Positions 14,648 through 21,979 of a DNA stretch of 25,347 bases are shown piece after piece. A program made the translations under genes and the position numbers. Origin of the DNA: CALCTE01 sp045627885 (GTDB lineage Bacteria; Bacillota; Clostridia; Oscillospirales; CAG-272); NCBI GenBank assembly GCA_045627885.1, contig JAZQOM010000044.1:1-25347 (forward strand), written 5' to 3'. Every line of letters starts with the position of its first letter. Positions within the stretch are counted from its first letter, which is position 1. Under the pieces are notes generated by a model, which was given only the letters and a program-made list of their open reading frames with translations, was not told the DNA's origin and searched no databases.

Positions 14648-15436
14648 ATGCAGCTTGATTACAAGGGCAAGACAGTCATTGTCACAGGTGCGGCGGGAGC
14701 TATCGGCTCATCCATCTGTGAAGAATTCGCAAGAAACGGCGCAAATGTATGCGTATGCGCAAGAAACAAGGAAAAGGGCGAGGCGCTCGTAGCAAAGCTC
14801 AGAGCAGCAGGCGGAATTGCAGAATGGTTCCCGCTTGATGTCACAACTCCCGATACTATTCCCGCAATAGCAGAGGAAATCTACAACAAATTCGGCGGTA
14901 TCCATGTTCTCGTCAATAACGCAGGCGTCAATGTCGGCCCTAACGACAGAGGCCCCGTTCACGAATTCAAAGAGGACAAGTGGGATTGGATTATGAGCGT
15001 TGACCTCGACGGCACATACAACACCTCGAGATTCATCGTTCCCTATATCATCAAGTCCGGCGGCGGAAACATCCTCAACATCAGCTCTGTTGTCGGTGTT
15101 GTACCCTTCAGAAATCAGTGCGCGTTCACCGCTGCAAAGGCTGCGGTAATCAACTTCACAAAGGCTATGGCTCTTGAGCTTGCGCAGAATAACATTCGTG
15201 TAAATGTTATCGCTCCCGGCTCAATCATGTTCGAAGGCACGGCAAAGCTCTTCTATGAGGATAAGGAAAAGGCAGAAAAGATGCTTGTCAACATTCCTCA
15301 GCACAAAGCAGGTGAGCCTATCGATATTGCAAATGCCTGCCTGTATATGTGCCACGATGTAGACGCAAAGTATGTAACCGGTTCGCTTCTCGTAGTAGAT
15401 GGCGGCTGGACAAGCGGCTTTGCAAGAGATTTCTAA
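14648..15436 (+). CDS. SDR-family oxidoreductase, catalytic Tyr replaced by Phe
   Basis: This 262-aa classical-length SDR has the cofactor motif TGAAGAIG (13-20), NNAG at 90-93, and NISSVVG with S147. The usual Y-x-x-x-K is present as FTAAK, so the proton-donating Tyr is Phe160 while Lys164 stays. The substrate tetrad Asn is Asp119 (SVDLDGTY). The Arg38-Asn40 segment after the second strand suggests NADP(H) preference, a weak inference. Other core motifs (IRVNVIAPGS, VVDGGW) are intact, so it should fold and bind a nucleotide, but the standard dehydrogenase chemistry is doubtful. Ribosome binding site GGAGG is excellent, and the codon choices look more C-ending than in neighbours, which suggests high expression. 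The cupin gene starts 25 bases downstream, so they are one unit. The substrate is unknown. Confidence 0.88.
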   Translation: MQLDYKGKTVIVTGAAGAIGSSICEEFARNGANVCVCARNKEKGEALVAKLRAAGGIAEWFPLDVTTPDTIPAIAEEIYNKFGGIHVLVNNAGVNVGPNDRGPVHEFKEDKWDWIMSVDLDGTYNTSRFIVPYIIKSGGGNILNISSVVGVVPFRNQCAFTAAKAAVINFTKAMALELAQNNIRVNVIAPGSIMFEGTAKLFYEDKEKAEKMLVNIPQHKAGEPIDIANACLYMCHDVDAKYVTGSLLVVDGGWTSGFARDF

Positions 15437-15461
15437 TATAATAAATAAGGAGAATATAACA

Positions 15462-15890
15462 ATGGCAGACGAAAAGCAGCTCAATCCCCTGGTAGTAGAT
15501 GTAGCAAAGGTTAAGCCCCTTGTATTCGGTGACGGTTATCAGTCAAGAATGATACTTGACCATGTAATCACCGGTCGTGACGGCGTAATACAGATGAATC
15601 ACGGCACAGTACCTCCTCACACCGACCTCGGCGGCGCTACACATGAAGAGGATGAGATTTATTACATTCTTAAAGGTCACGGCACCTGCATTCTCGGCGA
15701 CAAGGAAGTAGAAGTTTACGACAATCAGGTTATCTTCATTCCGAAGGGCACATTCCACGCACTCAAGAACCGCAACAGCGATGATACGCTTGAGATTCTT
15801 ACATTCTGGAAGGACTACCGTTTCAACGACGCGTACGAAGCAAGAATGAAGATGTGGGGCAAGTCTTTCAAGACAATCGACGAAGACTAA
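15462..15890 (+). CDS. Cupin domain protein
   Basis: The 142-aa product is one cupin barrel. The first motif region is PPHTDLGGATHEEDEIYYILKGHG, in which the His pair and Glu provide a metal site, and the second is PKGTFHALKN with its His. The metal-binding set looks complete, so it could be an active isomerase, epimerase or dioxygenase, or a sugar-binding protein. ATG 15462 has AAGGAG nine bases upstream; a longer in-frame start at 15399 would overlap the SDR gene. It directly follows the SDR gene on the same transcript and likely acts on the same substrate or product. A terminator follows 10 bases after the stop. Confidence 0.88.
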   Translation: MADEKQLNPLVVDVAKVKPLVFGDGYQSRMILDHVITGRDGVIQMNHGTVPPHTDLGGATHEEDEIYYILKGHGTCILGDKEVEVYDNQVIFIPKGTFHALKNRNSDDTLEILTFWKDYRFNDAYEARMKMWGKSFKTIDED

Positions 15891-15900
15891 CTGACATAAA

Positions 15901-15933
15901 AAATATCCGCTCTCGATGAGCGGATATTTTTTT
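15901..15933 (+). terminator. Terminator after SDR-cupin
   Basis: AAATATCCGCTC (15901-15912) and GAGCGGATATTT (15918-15929) form a perfect 12-bp stem with a 5-nt loop, and the T-run continues to 15933. Confidence 0.9.
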
Positions 15934-16010
15934 ACCTTAGATTACACCCGATATGACGGCACTCGAGAAACGCCGCAGTCTCCGTTAGCTTTTTTACCTT
16001 AGATTACACC
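15928..16010. repeat. Short direct repeat pair, 62-bp spacing
   Basis: A T-run followed by ACCTTAGATTACACC occurs at 15928-15948 and again, identical over 21 bases, at 15990-16010. The first copy includes the tail of the SDR-cupin terminator, so the unit may be a duplicated terminator tail. Only two copies exist, so it is not a CRISPR array. Confidence 0.7.
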
Positions 16011-16085
16011 AACAGCCAATAAGATTCGCATAGCTTTGTCATCGCGCCCGCCCTGCGGTTTTACCACCAATAAATTGCAACATCT

Positions 16086-16111
16086 TAGGAGCGACTTATC
16101 AGTCGCCCGCG
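16086..16111 (+). repeat. Palindromic repeat unit A
   Basis: TAGGAGCGACTTATCAGTCG followed by CCCGCG. GCGACT (16091-16096) pairs with AGTCGC (16101-16106) around TATC. Confidence 0.5.
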
Positions 16112-16147
16112 CTGTAAAAATCCCACCGCGAAGAAAATATCGGGAAA

Positions 16148-16172
16148 CGGGAAGCTGATAGCTTCCCCTACA
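16148..16172 (-). repeat. Palindromic repeat unit B, inverted relative to unit A
   Basis: On the minus strand it reads TGTAGGGGAAGCTATCAGCT then TCCCG, the same layout as unit A (TAGG, stem, ATCAG, stem, CCCG). GGGAAGCT (16149-16156) pairs with AGCTTCCC (16160-16167). Confidence 0.5.
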
Positions 16173-16244
16173 AGCACTCCTGCGCTTCGCGTCTTGCAGT
16201 GTTCTAATGCGGCTTTATTTCCCGTTATCGGATTCATTTTTCAA

Positions 16245-17453
16245 TTATTCTTCTATAAACTTCTCCATCATCTCGTGGCCGTGCTCAAACAAAACGCCTG
16301 TCTTTGCGGCGTTCTCTTCGTCAAAGAGTTTCACGCCCTCGACTTCATTTTTCGACGAATAAACAAAGAACGGAACGGGCTCGTGCGTATGTGAACGCAC
16401 CGATACGGGTGTCGGATGGTCGGGGGAGACCATAATCTTAAAATCCTCTCCCGACGCCTTGAGATATTCGTACACGGGGCCGAGAATGTGCGTATCGATA
16501 AGCTCAATCGACTTAATTTTTTCGTCGAGATTTGCGCCGTGACCGCTCTCATCGGGCGCTTCTATATGAACATATACAAGGTCGCTTCCGTTTTTGAGAG
16601 CATTTATCGCGGCTTCGCCCTTGCCCTTGTAGTTCGTGCGGAAATTGCCCGTCGCGCCCTCAACATTTATTACATCGGCACCGGCGCATCTTCCGATTCC
16701 CTTTATAAGGTCAACCGCGCATATTACCGACATTTTCTTTCCGAATTTATCGTAAAACTGCGGCAGAGTCGGCTTTTTTCCGGGGCTCCAAAGCCATATC
16801 GAGTTGCCGGGATTTTTGCCCTCTGCGCGTCTTTTTACATTGACGGGATGATTGTCGAGCACCTCAAAGCTCTTTTCCATAAGCTCTCTGTAAACATCTC
16901 CGACTTCGCCTTTTGGCAGGTATTCTCCTATTGTTTTTCCGAGAATATCGTGCGGTCTGTTAAAATTGTATTCGCCGGGGCAGTTTTTCCACAAAAGGCA
17001 GTGACGGTAGCTTACGCCCGTGTACCAATGGCGATTTTCGTCTGCGAAAGCCTCGTTTACAGCTTTAATGAGCTCGTCTGCCTCTTCCGTTGTAATCTCA
17101 CCGGAGCTGTGGTCGAGAATCGTCTTGTCCTCGTATTTTCCGCCCTCCGTAAGCGTTACGAAGTTGTTGCGAAAAGCGGTATCGTCGGGCGACATATCGA
17201 GTCCCATGCTCATCGCCTCGAGAGGTGAGCGTCCCTTTGAGTATATTGCCGGGTCATATCCCATTACCGAGAGATTTGCGGTGTCGCTCTCCGGCACCAT
17301 GTGAGCCGGAACATGCTGCGCCATACCGCAAACGGCTTTTGAAGCGAGCATATTCATATATGGTTTTGCGGCTACCGACATGGGAGTTTTGCCGCCGAGA
17401 TTATTCATTTTGTAGTCTGCCATTCCGTCGCAGAGTATAACAGCGTATTTCAT
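16245..17453 (-). CDS. apgM: 2,3-bisphosphoglycerate-independent phosphoglycerate mutase, archaeal type
   Basis: This 402-aa cytoplasmic enzyme interconverts 3- and 2-phosphoglycerate in glycolysis without a 2,3-BPG cofactor. It belongs to the alkaline phosphatase superfamily. D9 in VILCDGMAD binds metal, and S56 in PESDTANLSVMGYDP is the phosphorylated nucleophile. HIEAPDESGHG holds the metal Asp and His, and SPDHPTP with SHTHEPVPF supply the remaining ligands. The ApgM form is common in archaea, Thermotogae and many Clostridia, and length fits. The ATG follows GGAGG with good spacing. It starts 15 bases after the stop of the P-type-ATPase-like gene, so it is the last gene of the lepA operon. 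Confidence 0.96.
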   Translation of the reverse strand: MKYAVILCDGMADYKMNNLGGKTPMSVAAKPYMNMLASKAVCGMAQHVPAHMVPESDTANLSVMGYDPAIYSKGRSPLEAMSMGLDMSPDDTAFRNNFVTLTEGGKYEDKTILDHSSGEITTEEADELIKAVNEAFADENRHWYTGVSYRHCLLWKNCPGEYNFNRPHDILGKTIGEYLPKGEVGDVYRELMEKSFEVLDNHPVNVKRRAEGKNPGNSIWLWSPGKKPTLPQFYDKFGKKMSVICAVDLIKGIGRCAGADVINVEGATGNFRTNYKGKGEAAINALKNGSDLVYVHIEAPDESGHGANLDEKIKSIELIDTHILGPVYEYLKASGEDFKIMVSPDHPTPVSVRSHTHEPVPFFVYSSKNEVEGVKLFDEENAAKTGVLFEHGHEMMEKFIEE

Positions 17454-17468
17454 AGTTTCCTCCGAAAG

Positions 17469-20030
17469 TTATTTTAAGTAAAGATTTGATATGCAAGCCG
17501 ATATAGCCGTAAAGAGAAGCTGGAACATTATCGGATAGAAAGCATAGGTTGATGTAAATGTTCCCGCATGGAGCAGAAGGAACATTATGAGCGCGGCGGC
17601 GAGCATCGAGATGCCCGTCGCAACAAGCAGAATCTTCTTGAGCTGTTTTATTCTGTTCGAGAGCATCATCGCGGAAAGAAGCGCCTTTGAGCCGCCTCTT
17701 GAGCCTCTTGAAACCGCGGGACAGTCGCAGACCTCCGTTTCGGTTACCACGCTGTCGAATTCCTTTAGCTTTACGACCTTTACGGGATATTTTTTGAGGT
17801 TAAGGCTTTGCGCAAGCAGACTGTCGTCGATGTTGGGGTCGAATGTTCGTATTCCGATGTAGACGCCGATGCTGTCGGCTTTTGTCAAAAGCACCTCGAA
17901 TTCAGGGTCCATCGTGTATTTGATGTAGAACTTTGCGGCTATGGAGTTGTCAAACGCCATATACATTATTCTGCCGCTCTTTGATTCGTAAGCCGCGTCG
18001 GACTCCGTAGTTTCCGTGAGATAGCCCTTTTCGCGCAAATATGTTGCTTTTCCCATCGTGACTATCTTACCGTCGGCAAGCATAGTAAATCCGTTTTGTG
18101 CTATCTGAATTATTCTTATGTCGGAGCAGGCACCTGCGCCGTCCTCGTCTGCGCTTGAAAATACATCGTTAAGCGGCCCGCCGAGCTTTGCAAACGCACC
18201 TGCCGCATAGTAAATGACATGGTCGATGCGGTTGTTTCCGTATATGTAGATGTTGTTGACCTTTATTCCCGTGGACGGGAATACATCGCCGTCGTTGAAG
18301 CTCATCACTCCGGCTTTGGCAAGGGTATCGGCACTGTCGGCACCGAGAATCGCCGTGCCGTACTGCTCAAGCATCGACTGCGCGTGTGCCGCGGGATAAG
18401 CCGCAGACATAAACATCGACACGGGCAGGCTGAGCATAAGGCAGAGAGTAAATGCGTGATAACCGGTGCTTCCGCCGTCCTTTACGGCTACAATAAAGAA
18501 TATGACGCTCAGCGCAAGAGAAGCCGCTATTGCAAATTTTGTATAGCGCTCTATTTTTGCCGGAGCGTAAATTTTGTTCATTACTCCGCTTGTAAATTTC
18601 GTCTTTGATACGCAGTACATATCGCCGCGCATATCGTCGGCGTAGTCCGAGAATACCTCGGCTTCGGACGACTTTCCGTTTAATTCGGATATTACATATT
18701 TTGCGGATTTACCCGAAGACACTCTGAAAGACGAAAGCCTTGTTTTGAAGTTCATGAATTCATAGGCAAGTCCCGTGATGAAAGAAACCGCGCAAACGCT
18801 GTTATACACACATACGCAGTTTGCCTTTGAACAGGTCAGCATGGTGACAATATCGTGAATAATAACCGCCACCGATGCGGTAAGCGTTATCGCATAGGGG
18901 TCGGGACGCCATCTCATAAGAGAGGCGAAGCCTCTTGCGATGCCCTTCCAGTTGACGAGCATAAGGAACAGCAAAAGCTGCATCTGAACAAGAGTGTATA
19001 TGACATTGAATTCCGGAGGCATCAGGAATGACGGGAGCTTTATAAAGCTGACCACCGGAACGAGGTCTATGTAGAACAGGATAATCGAAAGCACAGCCGT
19101 AAGCAGAATTCGCGTCACAAGCGAGTCGTTTTCTTTTTTGAATCCGGACAAGAACTTTTTATTCTGCTCGAAAGAGGTGTATTCGTCCGTGACAATGCGC
19201 TTTTCGGAGCTCTTTTCGGCAGATGCGGAGACAGCCGCCGCGAATTTCTTTGCTTTTTTGAAGAATGGCTCACTCTGCTTTTTGTGCGAAGGCTTCTCGG
19301 ATTCGGGATTTTTGTCGAGAATATAGGAATCGTCGCTCGTTTCAAAATGCGGAATATCCGCAGTGTCGCCGAATGCGTCCGCAAGAGCCGCGTCGCCTTC
19401 CTTGCCGAGCTTGTCCTTTACCGTAAATTCCGCCGTTGCCGCCTTCATGGCGTCTTCCGTCGCCGTCGGAGCCTTGCTTTTTTCGGCTTCCATATCCGAA
19501 ATGTGGCGCGCTATGTTCATCTGGTCAACCAGAATGTCACCGCTCATGTGCTTGGGCATAGCATCCTTATAAGCGTTATGAAGCTTTAACCGCGCAAATG
19601 TGTCGGTTATTTTTTTTCTGTAATTTTCGTCAACCGATGAATGCTTATGCCTTCCGGAAAACGAGGGTATTTCTATCGTTTTTGCCAAAAGGTCATCAAC
19701 ATCGGGCTTTACGCTTTCTTCCGTGTCGCCCGAGACGGCATTTTCCTCGGCTTCTCTTTTTTGCTCCGCCGCTTTGATTTGCTCGATGATATCGTCGGAA
19801 GAATTTTCTTTTGCTTCCGGCTCTTCTGTTTTCGGCACATCGGCTTTGATTTCGGTATTGCCGCCGTTTTCTGCACTTTCGGCACTTTCCCTTTCGGCTT
19901 CCGCTTTTTTAAGAGCTTCCACCATTTCGTCGCTGATTCCGGAGCTCTCTTCTTTTTCGCTTTCCTCTATTGCGGAATTGATACTCTTGAGAAGCTCTTC
20001 GTAGCTTATATTGTCTTTGTTTTCGTTCAT
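17469..20030 (-). CDS. P-type-ATPase-like membrane protein, catalytically degenerate
   Basis: This 853-aa protein starts with about 290 cytoplasmic, charged and probably disordered residues. It then follows P1B-ATPase topology: four membrane segments (about 304-325, 343-360, 377-398, 408-426), a soluble actuator-sized piece (440-495), two segments (498-516, 526-548), a large soluble part (550-795) and two last segments (797-820, 826-850). The sixth segment reads LMLSLPVSMF where P1B pumps have a CPC or SPC, and the expected F-D-K-T-G-T-L-T is SFNDGDVFP, with Asn579 where the phosphorylated Asp should be. The TGES actuator, TGDN and GDGxNDxP motifs are missing too. It therefore should not pump by the normal cycle. 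It overlaps rlmB by four bases (ATGA), with GGGAGG upstream. Function unknown; a scaffold or sensor is possible. Confidence 0.8.
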   Translation of the reverse strand: MNENKDNISYEELLKSINSAIEESEKEESSGISDEMVEALKKAEAERESAESAENGGNTEIKADVPKTEEPEAKENSSDDIIEQIKAAEQKREAEENAVSGDTEESVKPDVDDLLAKTIEIPSFSGRHKHSSVDENYRKKITDTFARLKLHNAYKDAMPKHMSGDILVDQMNIARHISDMEAEKSKAPTATEDAMKAATAEFTVKDKLGKEGDAALADAFGDTADIPHFETSDDSYILDKNPESEKPSHKKQSEPFFKKAKKFAAAVSASAEKSSEKRIVTDEYTSFEQNKKFLSGFKKENDSLVTRILLTAVLSIILFYIDLVPVVSFIKLPSFLMPPEFNVIYTLVQMQLLLFLMLVNWKGIARGFASLMRWRPDPYAITLTASVAVIIHDIVTMLTCSKANCVCVYNSVCAVSFITGLAYEFMNFKTRLSSFRVSSGKSAKYVISELNGKSSEAEVFSDYADDMRGDMYCVSKTKFTSGVMNKIYAPAKIERYTKFAIAASLALSVIFFIVAVKDGGSTGYHAFTLCLMLSLPVSMFMSAAYPAAHAQSMLEQYGTAILGADSADTLAKAGVMSFNDGDVFPSTGIKVNNIYIYGNNRIDHVIYYAAGAFAKLGGPLNDVFSSADEDGAGACSDIRIIQIAQNGFTMLADGKIVTMGKATYLREKGYLTETTESDAAYESKSGRIMYMAFDNSIAAKFYIKYTMDPEFEVLLTKADSIGVYIGIRTFDPNIDDSLLAQSLNLKKYPVKVVKLKEFDSVVTETEVCDCPAVSRGSRGGSKALLSAMMLSNRIKQLKKILLVATGISMLAAALIMFLLLHAGTFTSTYAFYPIMFQLLFTAISACISNLYLK

Positions 20031-20821
20031 GTTGTACCTCCCGCCGATGTTTGTTTACCGCTTGCCGCATACAGCAGAATTCCGGCCGATGCCGCAACAT
20101 TGAGTGACGATATTTTACCTCTCATGGGAATAGATACGGTATAGTCGCATTTTTCCTTTACAAGCCTTGACACGCCGACGCCCTCGTTGCCGAGAATTAT
20201 CGCCGTCGCTCTGTCAAACGGCGCGGAGCCGAAGTATTCTCCGTCCATATCCGCGCAGAATGTCCACACGCCTTTTTCCTTAAGCTCATCAACGGCGGCG
20301 GCGATGTTTGCAACCTTGGCTATCGCCATATATTCGACGGCTCCCGCGGAGGTTTTAACCGCGACGGGGGAAAGCCCCGCACTGTGCCGCTTTGATATTA
20401 TTACGCCGTGAGCGCCCGCACCCTCCGCGCATCTTATTATCGCGCCGAGATTTCTCGGGTCTTCTATGCCGTCGAGCACGAGAATAAGCGGAAGCTCGTT
20501 TCTGTCGTGCGCGATTTTCAGTATATCGTCAACCGAGCAGTATTCCTTTGCCGCCGCGTACGCGATAATTCCCTGATGGAATGTGCCGCCCGCAATCTTG
20601 TCGAGCTTTCGCTTGTCGCAGTCGGTGACGGGAATGCCCCTATTTTTTGCCATGGCGGCAAGAGGAATTATCGAACCCTCTCTGCTTCCGGACTGTATCA
20701 GAATTTTGTCAACCGCCCTGCCGCTCGAAAGAAGCTCTCTTACCGCGTTTCGTCCGGCTATTACATTTTCCGCCGCCTCGGCGCTCCCAAAGGCGTCTCT
20801 TTTTTCGTTTCTGTATGCCAA
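20027..20821 (-). CDS. rlmB: 23S rRNA (guanosine-2'-O-)-methyltransferase RlmB-like (SpoU/TrmH family)
   Basis: The 264-aa product methylates a ribose 2'-O in RNA, most likely G2251 of 23S rRNA. An N-terminal substrate-binding domain starts with ENVIAGRNAVRELL and includes GTFHQGIIAY. The SPOUT domain shows motif 1 NLGAIIRCAEGAGAHGVI, motif 2 ILGNEGVGVS and motif 3 IPMRGKISSLNVAASAGI, all intact. I chose the TTG at 20821 because GGAGG (20829-20833) lies 7 bases before it; an in-frame ATG at 20875 would overlap hemW and lacks a ribosome binding site. It follows hemW by 13 bases and is overlapped at its end by the P-type-ATPase-like gene. Confidence 0.93.
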   Translation of the reverse strand: MAYRNEKRDAFGSAEAAENVIAGRNAVRELLSSGRAVDKILIQSGSREGSIIPLAAMAKNRGIPVTDCDKRKLDKIAGGTFHQGIIAYAAAKEYCSVDDILKIAHDRNELPLILVLDGIEDPRNLGAIIRCAEGAGAHGVIISKRHSAGLSPVAVKTSAGAVEYMAIAKVANIAAAVDELKEKGVWTFCADMDGEYFGSAPFDRATAIILGNEGVGVSRLVKEKCDYTVSIPMRGKISSLNVAASAGILLYAASGKQTSAGGTT

Positions 20822-20834
20822 GATTACACCTCCG

Positions 20835-21965
20835 TTAAAGGTCGATGATGTCTGCAAGAATTCTGTTTGAGACATACATTCCCTCTCTTGTCAGACTGTA
20901 TTTTCCGTTTTTATTTGTCACATAGCCCTGAAATACATAGGGCGATATTTTATCGAAGAACAGAGAATCGAACTCCACGCCGAATTTTTTTAAGAATTCG
21001 GCGGTATCAATGCCGTCCGTAAGCCTTAAGCGAAGCATTACATATTCGCCTATGCGGTCTTTTTTCGGAATTTCCATATATTCGTCTATCACGCTTTCGC
21101 CGTCGCCGGAGCAGAAAAGCTCTATATCGCGCTTATACGAAAAGCGCTTGTTCTCGTAGTACGAATGCGCGCCCGGACCGAGCCCTATATATTCGTCGCA
21201 GTTCCAGTATTTCATATTATGGCGGCTCTCGTGAGACGGCTTTGCAAAATTTGATATCTCGTACTGCTTGTAGCCGAGACTTTCGAGATGCTCCGCCGCT
21301 TTGAAGTACATTTCTCTTTCGAGGTCTTCGTCGGGAAGCGGCAGGATATCCTTATACTTGCAGAACTCCGTACCCTCTTCTATCATAAGTCCGTAAAGAG
21401 AAACATGATTGACATTTTTATACGAGGTGAGCTTGTCTATCGTCTCAAACAGGGAGTACACCGTCTGATGCGGAATGCCGTACATCACATCAACGCTTAT
21501 CTCCGGAATTTCCGCGGCAACCGCGGCATCGAGAGCCGCAAAGAGCTGCTCTGCCTTGTATATTCTCGTAAGTCCGTTGAGCTCCTTGTCGTGCACGCTC
21601 TGCGCGCCGAGACTCAGCCTTGTGACCCCCGCGGCTTTGAGCTTTTTGAGGTCAGCAAGATTTACCGTGCCGGGATTTGCTTCCACGGTAAATTCACAGC
21701 CATCGACCACATAAAATTTTTTCTTTATCGTTTTTATCAGCTTTACGAGCTTTTGCGTATCGAGGCAGGTCGGAGTTCCGCCGCCGATATATACGGTGTC
21801 GATGTCTCTGTTTGCCGCCTGGAGCGCATAGGAATCTATGTATTCTCCGAGCGCGGAAAGGTACCTGTCCTTTCCCGCGTCGTTTGCTTCCATCGAGTAG
21901 AAGTCGCAGTAGCCGCATTTGTGTATGCAGAATGGGATGTGAATATACAACCCGAGATTGTTCAT
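20835..21965 (-). CDS. hemW: Radical SAM heme chaperone HemW (coproporphyrinogen oxidase-like)
   Basis: This 376-aa protein has the radical SAM cluster motif HIPFCIHKCGYCDF with C13, C17 and C20, and then Phe22 rather than the extra Cys of true HemN, which marks the HemW branch. HemW binds heme and inserts it into respiratory proteins; it does not oxidise coproporphyrinogen. TVYIGGGTPT and EVNPGT-type EANPGT follow as SAM-binding motifs, and GLGPGAHSY is the family signature. The C-terminal HemN_C domain ends in TREGMYVSNRILADII. The ATG has an AAGGTG ribosome binding site, 14 bases after lepA. The lepA-hemW order is conserved in Firmicutes, where it often precedes hrcA-grpE-dnaK; here rlmB follows. 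Confidence 0.95.
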   Translation of the reverse strand: MNNLGLYIHIPFCIHKCGYCDFYSMEANDAGKDRYLSALGEYIDSYALQAANRDIDTVYIGGGTPTCLDTQKLVKLIKTIKKKFYVVDGCEFTVEANPGTVNLADLKKLKAAGVTRLSLGAQSVHDKELNGLTRIYKAEQLFAALDAAVAAEIPEISVDVMYGIPHQTVYSLFETIDKLTSYKNVNHVSLYGLMIEEGTEFCKYKDILPLPDEDLEREMYFKAAEHLESLGYKQYEISNFAKPSHESRHNMKYWNCDEYIGLGPGAHSYYENKRFSYKRDIELFCSGDGESVIDEYMEIPKKDRIGEYVMLRLRLTDGIDTAEFLKKFGVEFDSLFFDKISPYVFQGYVTNKNGKYSLTREGMYVSNRILADIIDL

Positions 21966-21979
21966 AAAATCACCTTGTT

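Larger units (their letters stand above)
16011..16244. other. Non-coding stretch with palindromic repeat units
   Basis: No coding sequence is supported. Two hairpin units are described separately (16086-16111 and 16148-16172). The apgM operon ends at 16245, and the second hairpin lies about 75 bases past its stop but has no T-run in that direction. I see nothing else I can name. Confidence 0.6.

Noticed and set aside
15928..16010. CRISPR-like repeat
   Set aside because: Only two copies of a 21-bp repeat, no cas genes, and one copy includes a terminator tail.
16416..17228. 270-aa plus-strand frame opposite apgM
   Set aside because: Antisense to a complete ApgM with all catalytic residues; no ribosome binding site and no family.
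19641..20144. Phe/Arg-rich plus-strand frame opposite the P-type-like gene
   Set aside because: Mirror of the acidic disordered region; composition explains the long frame.
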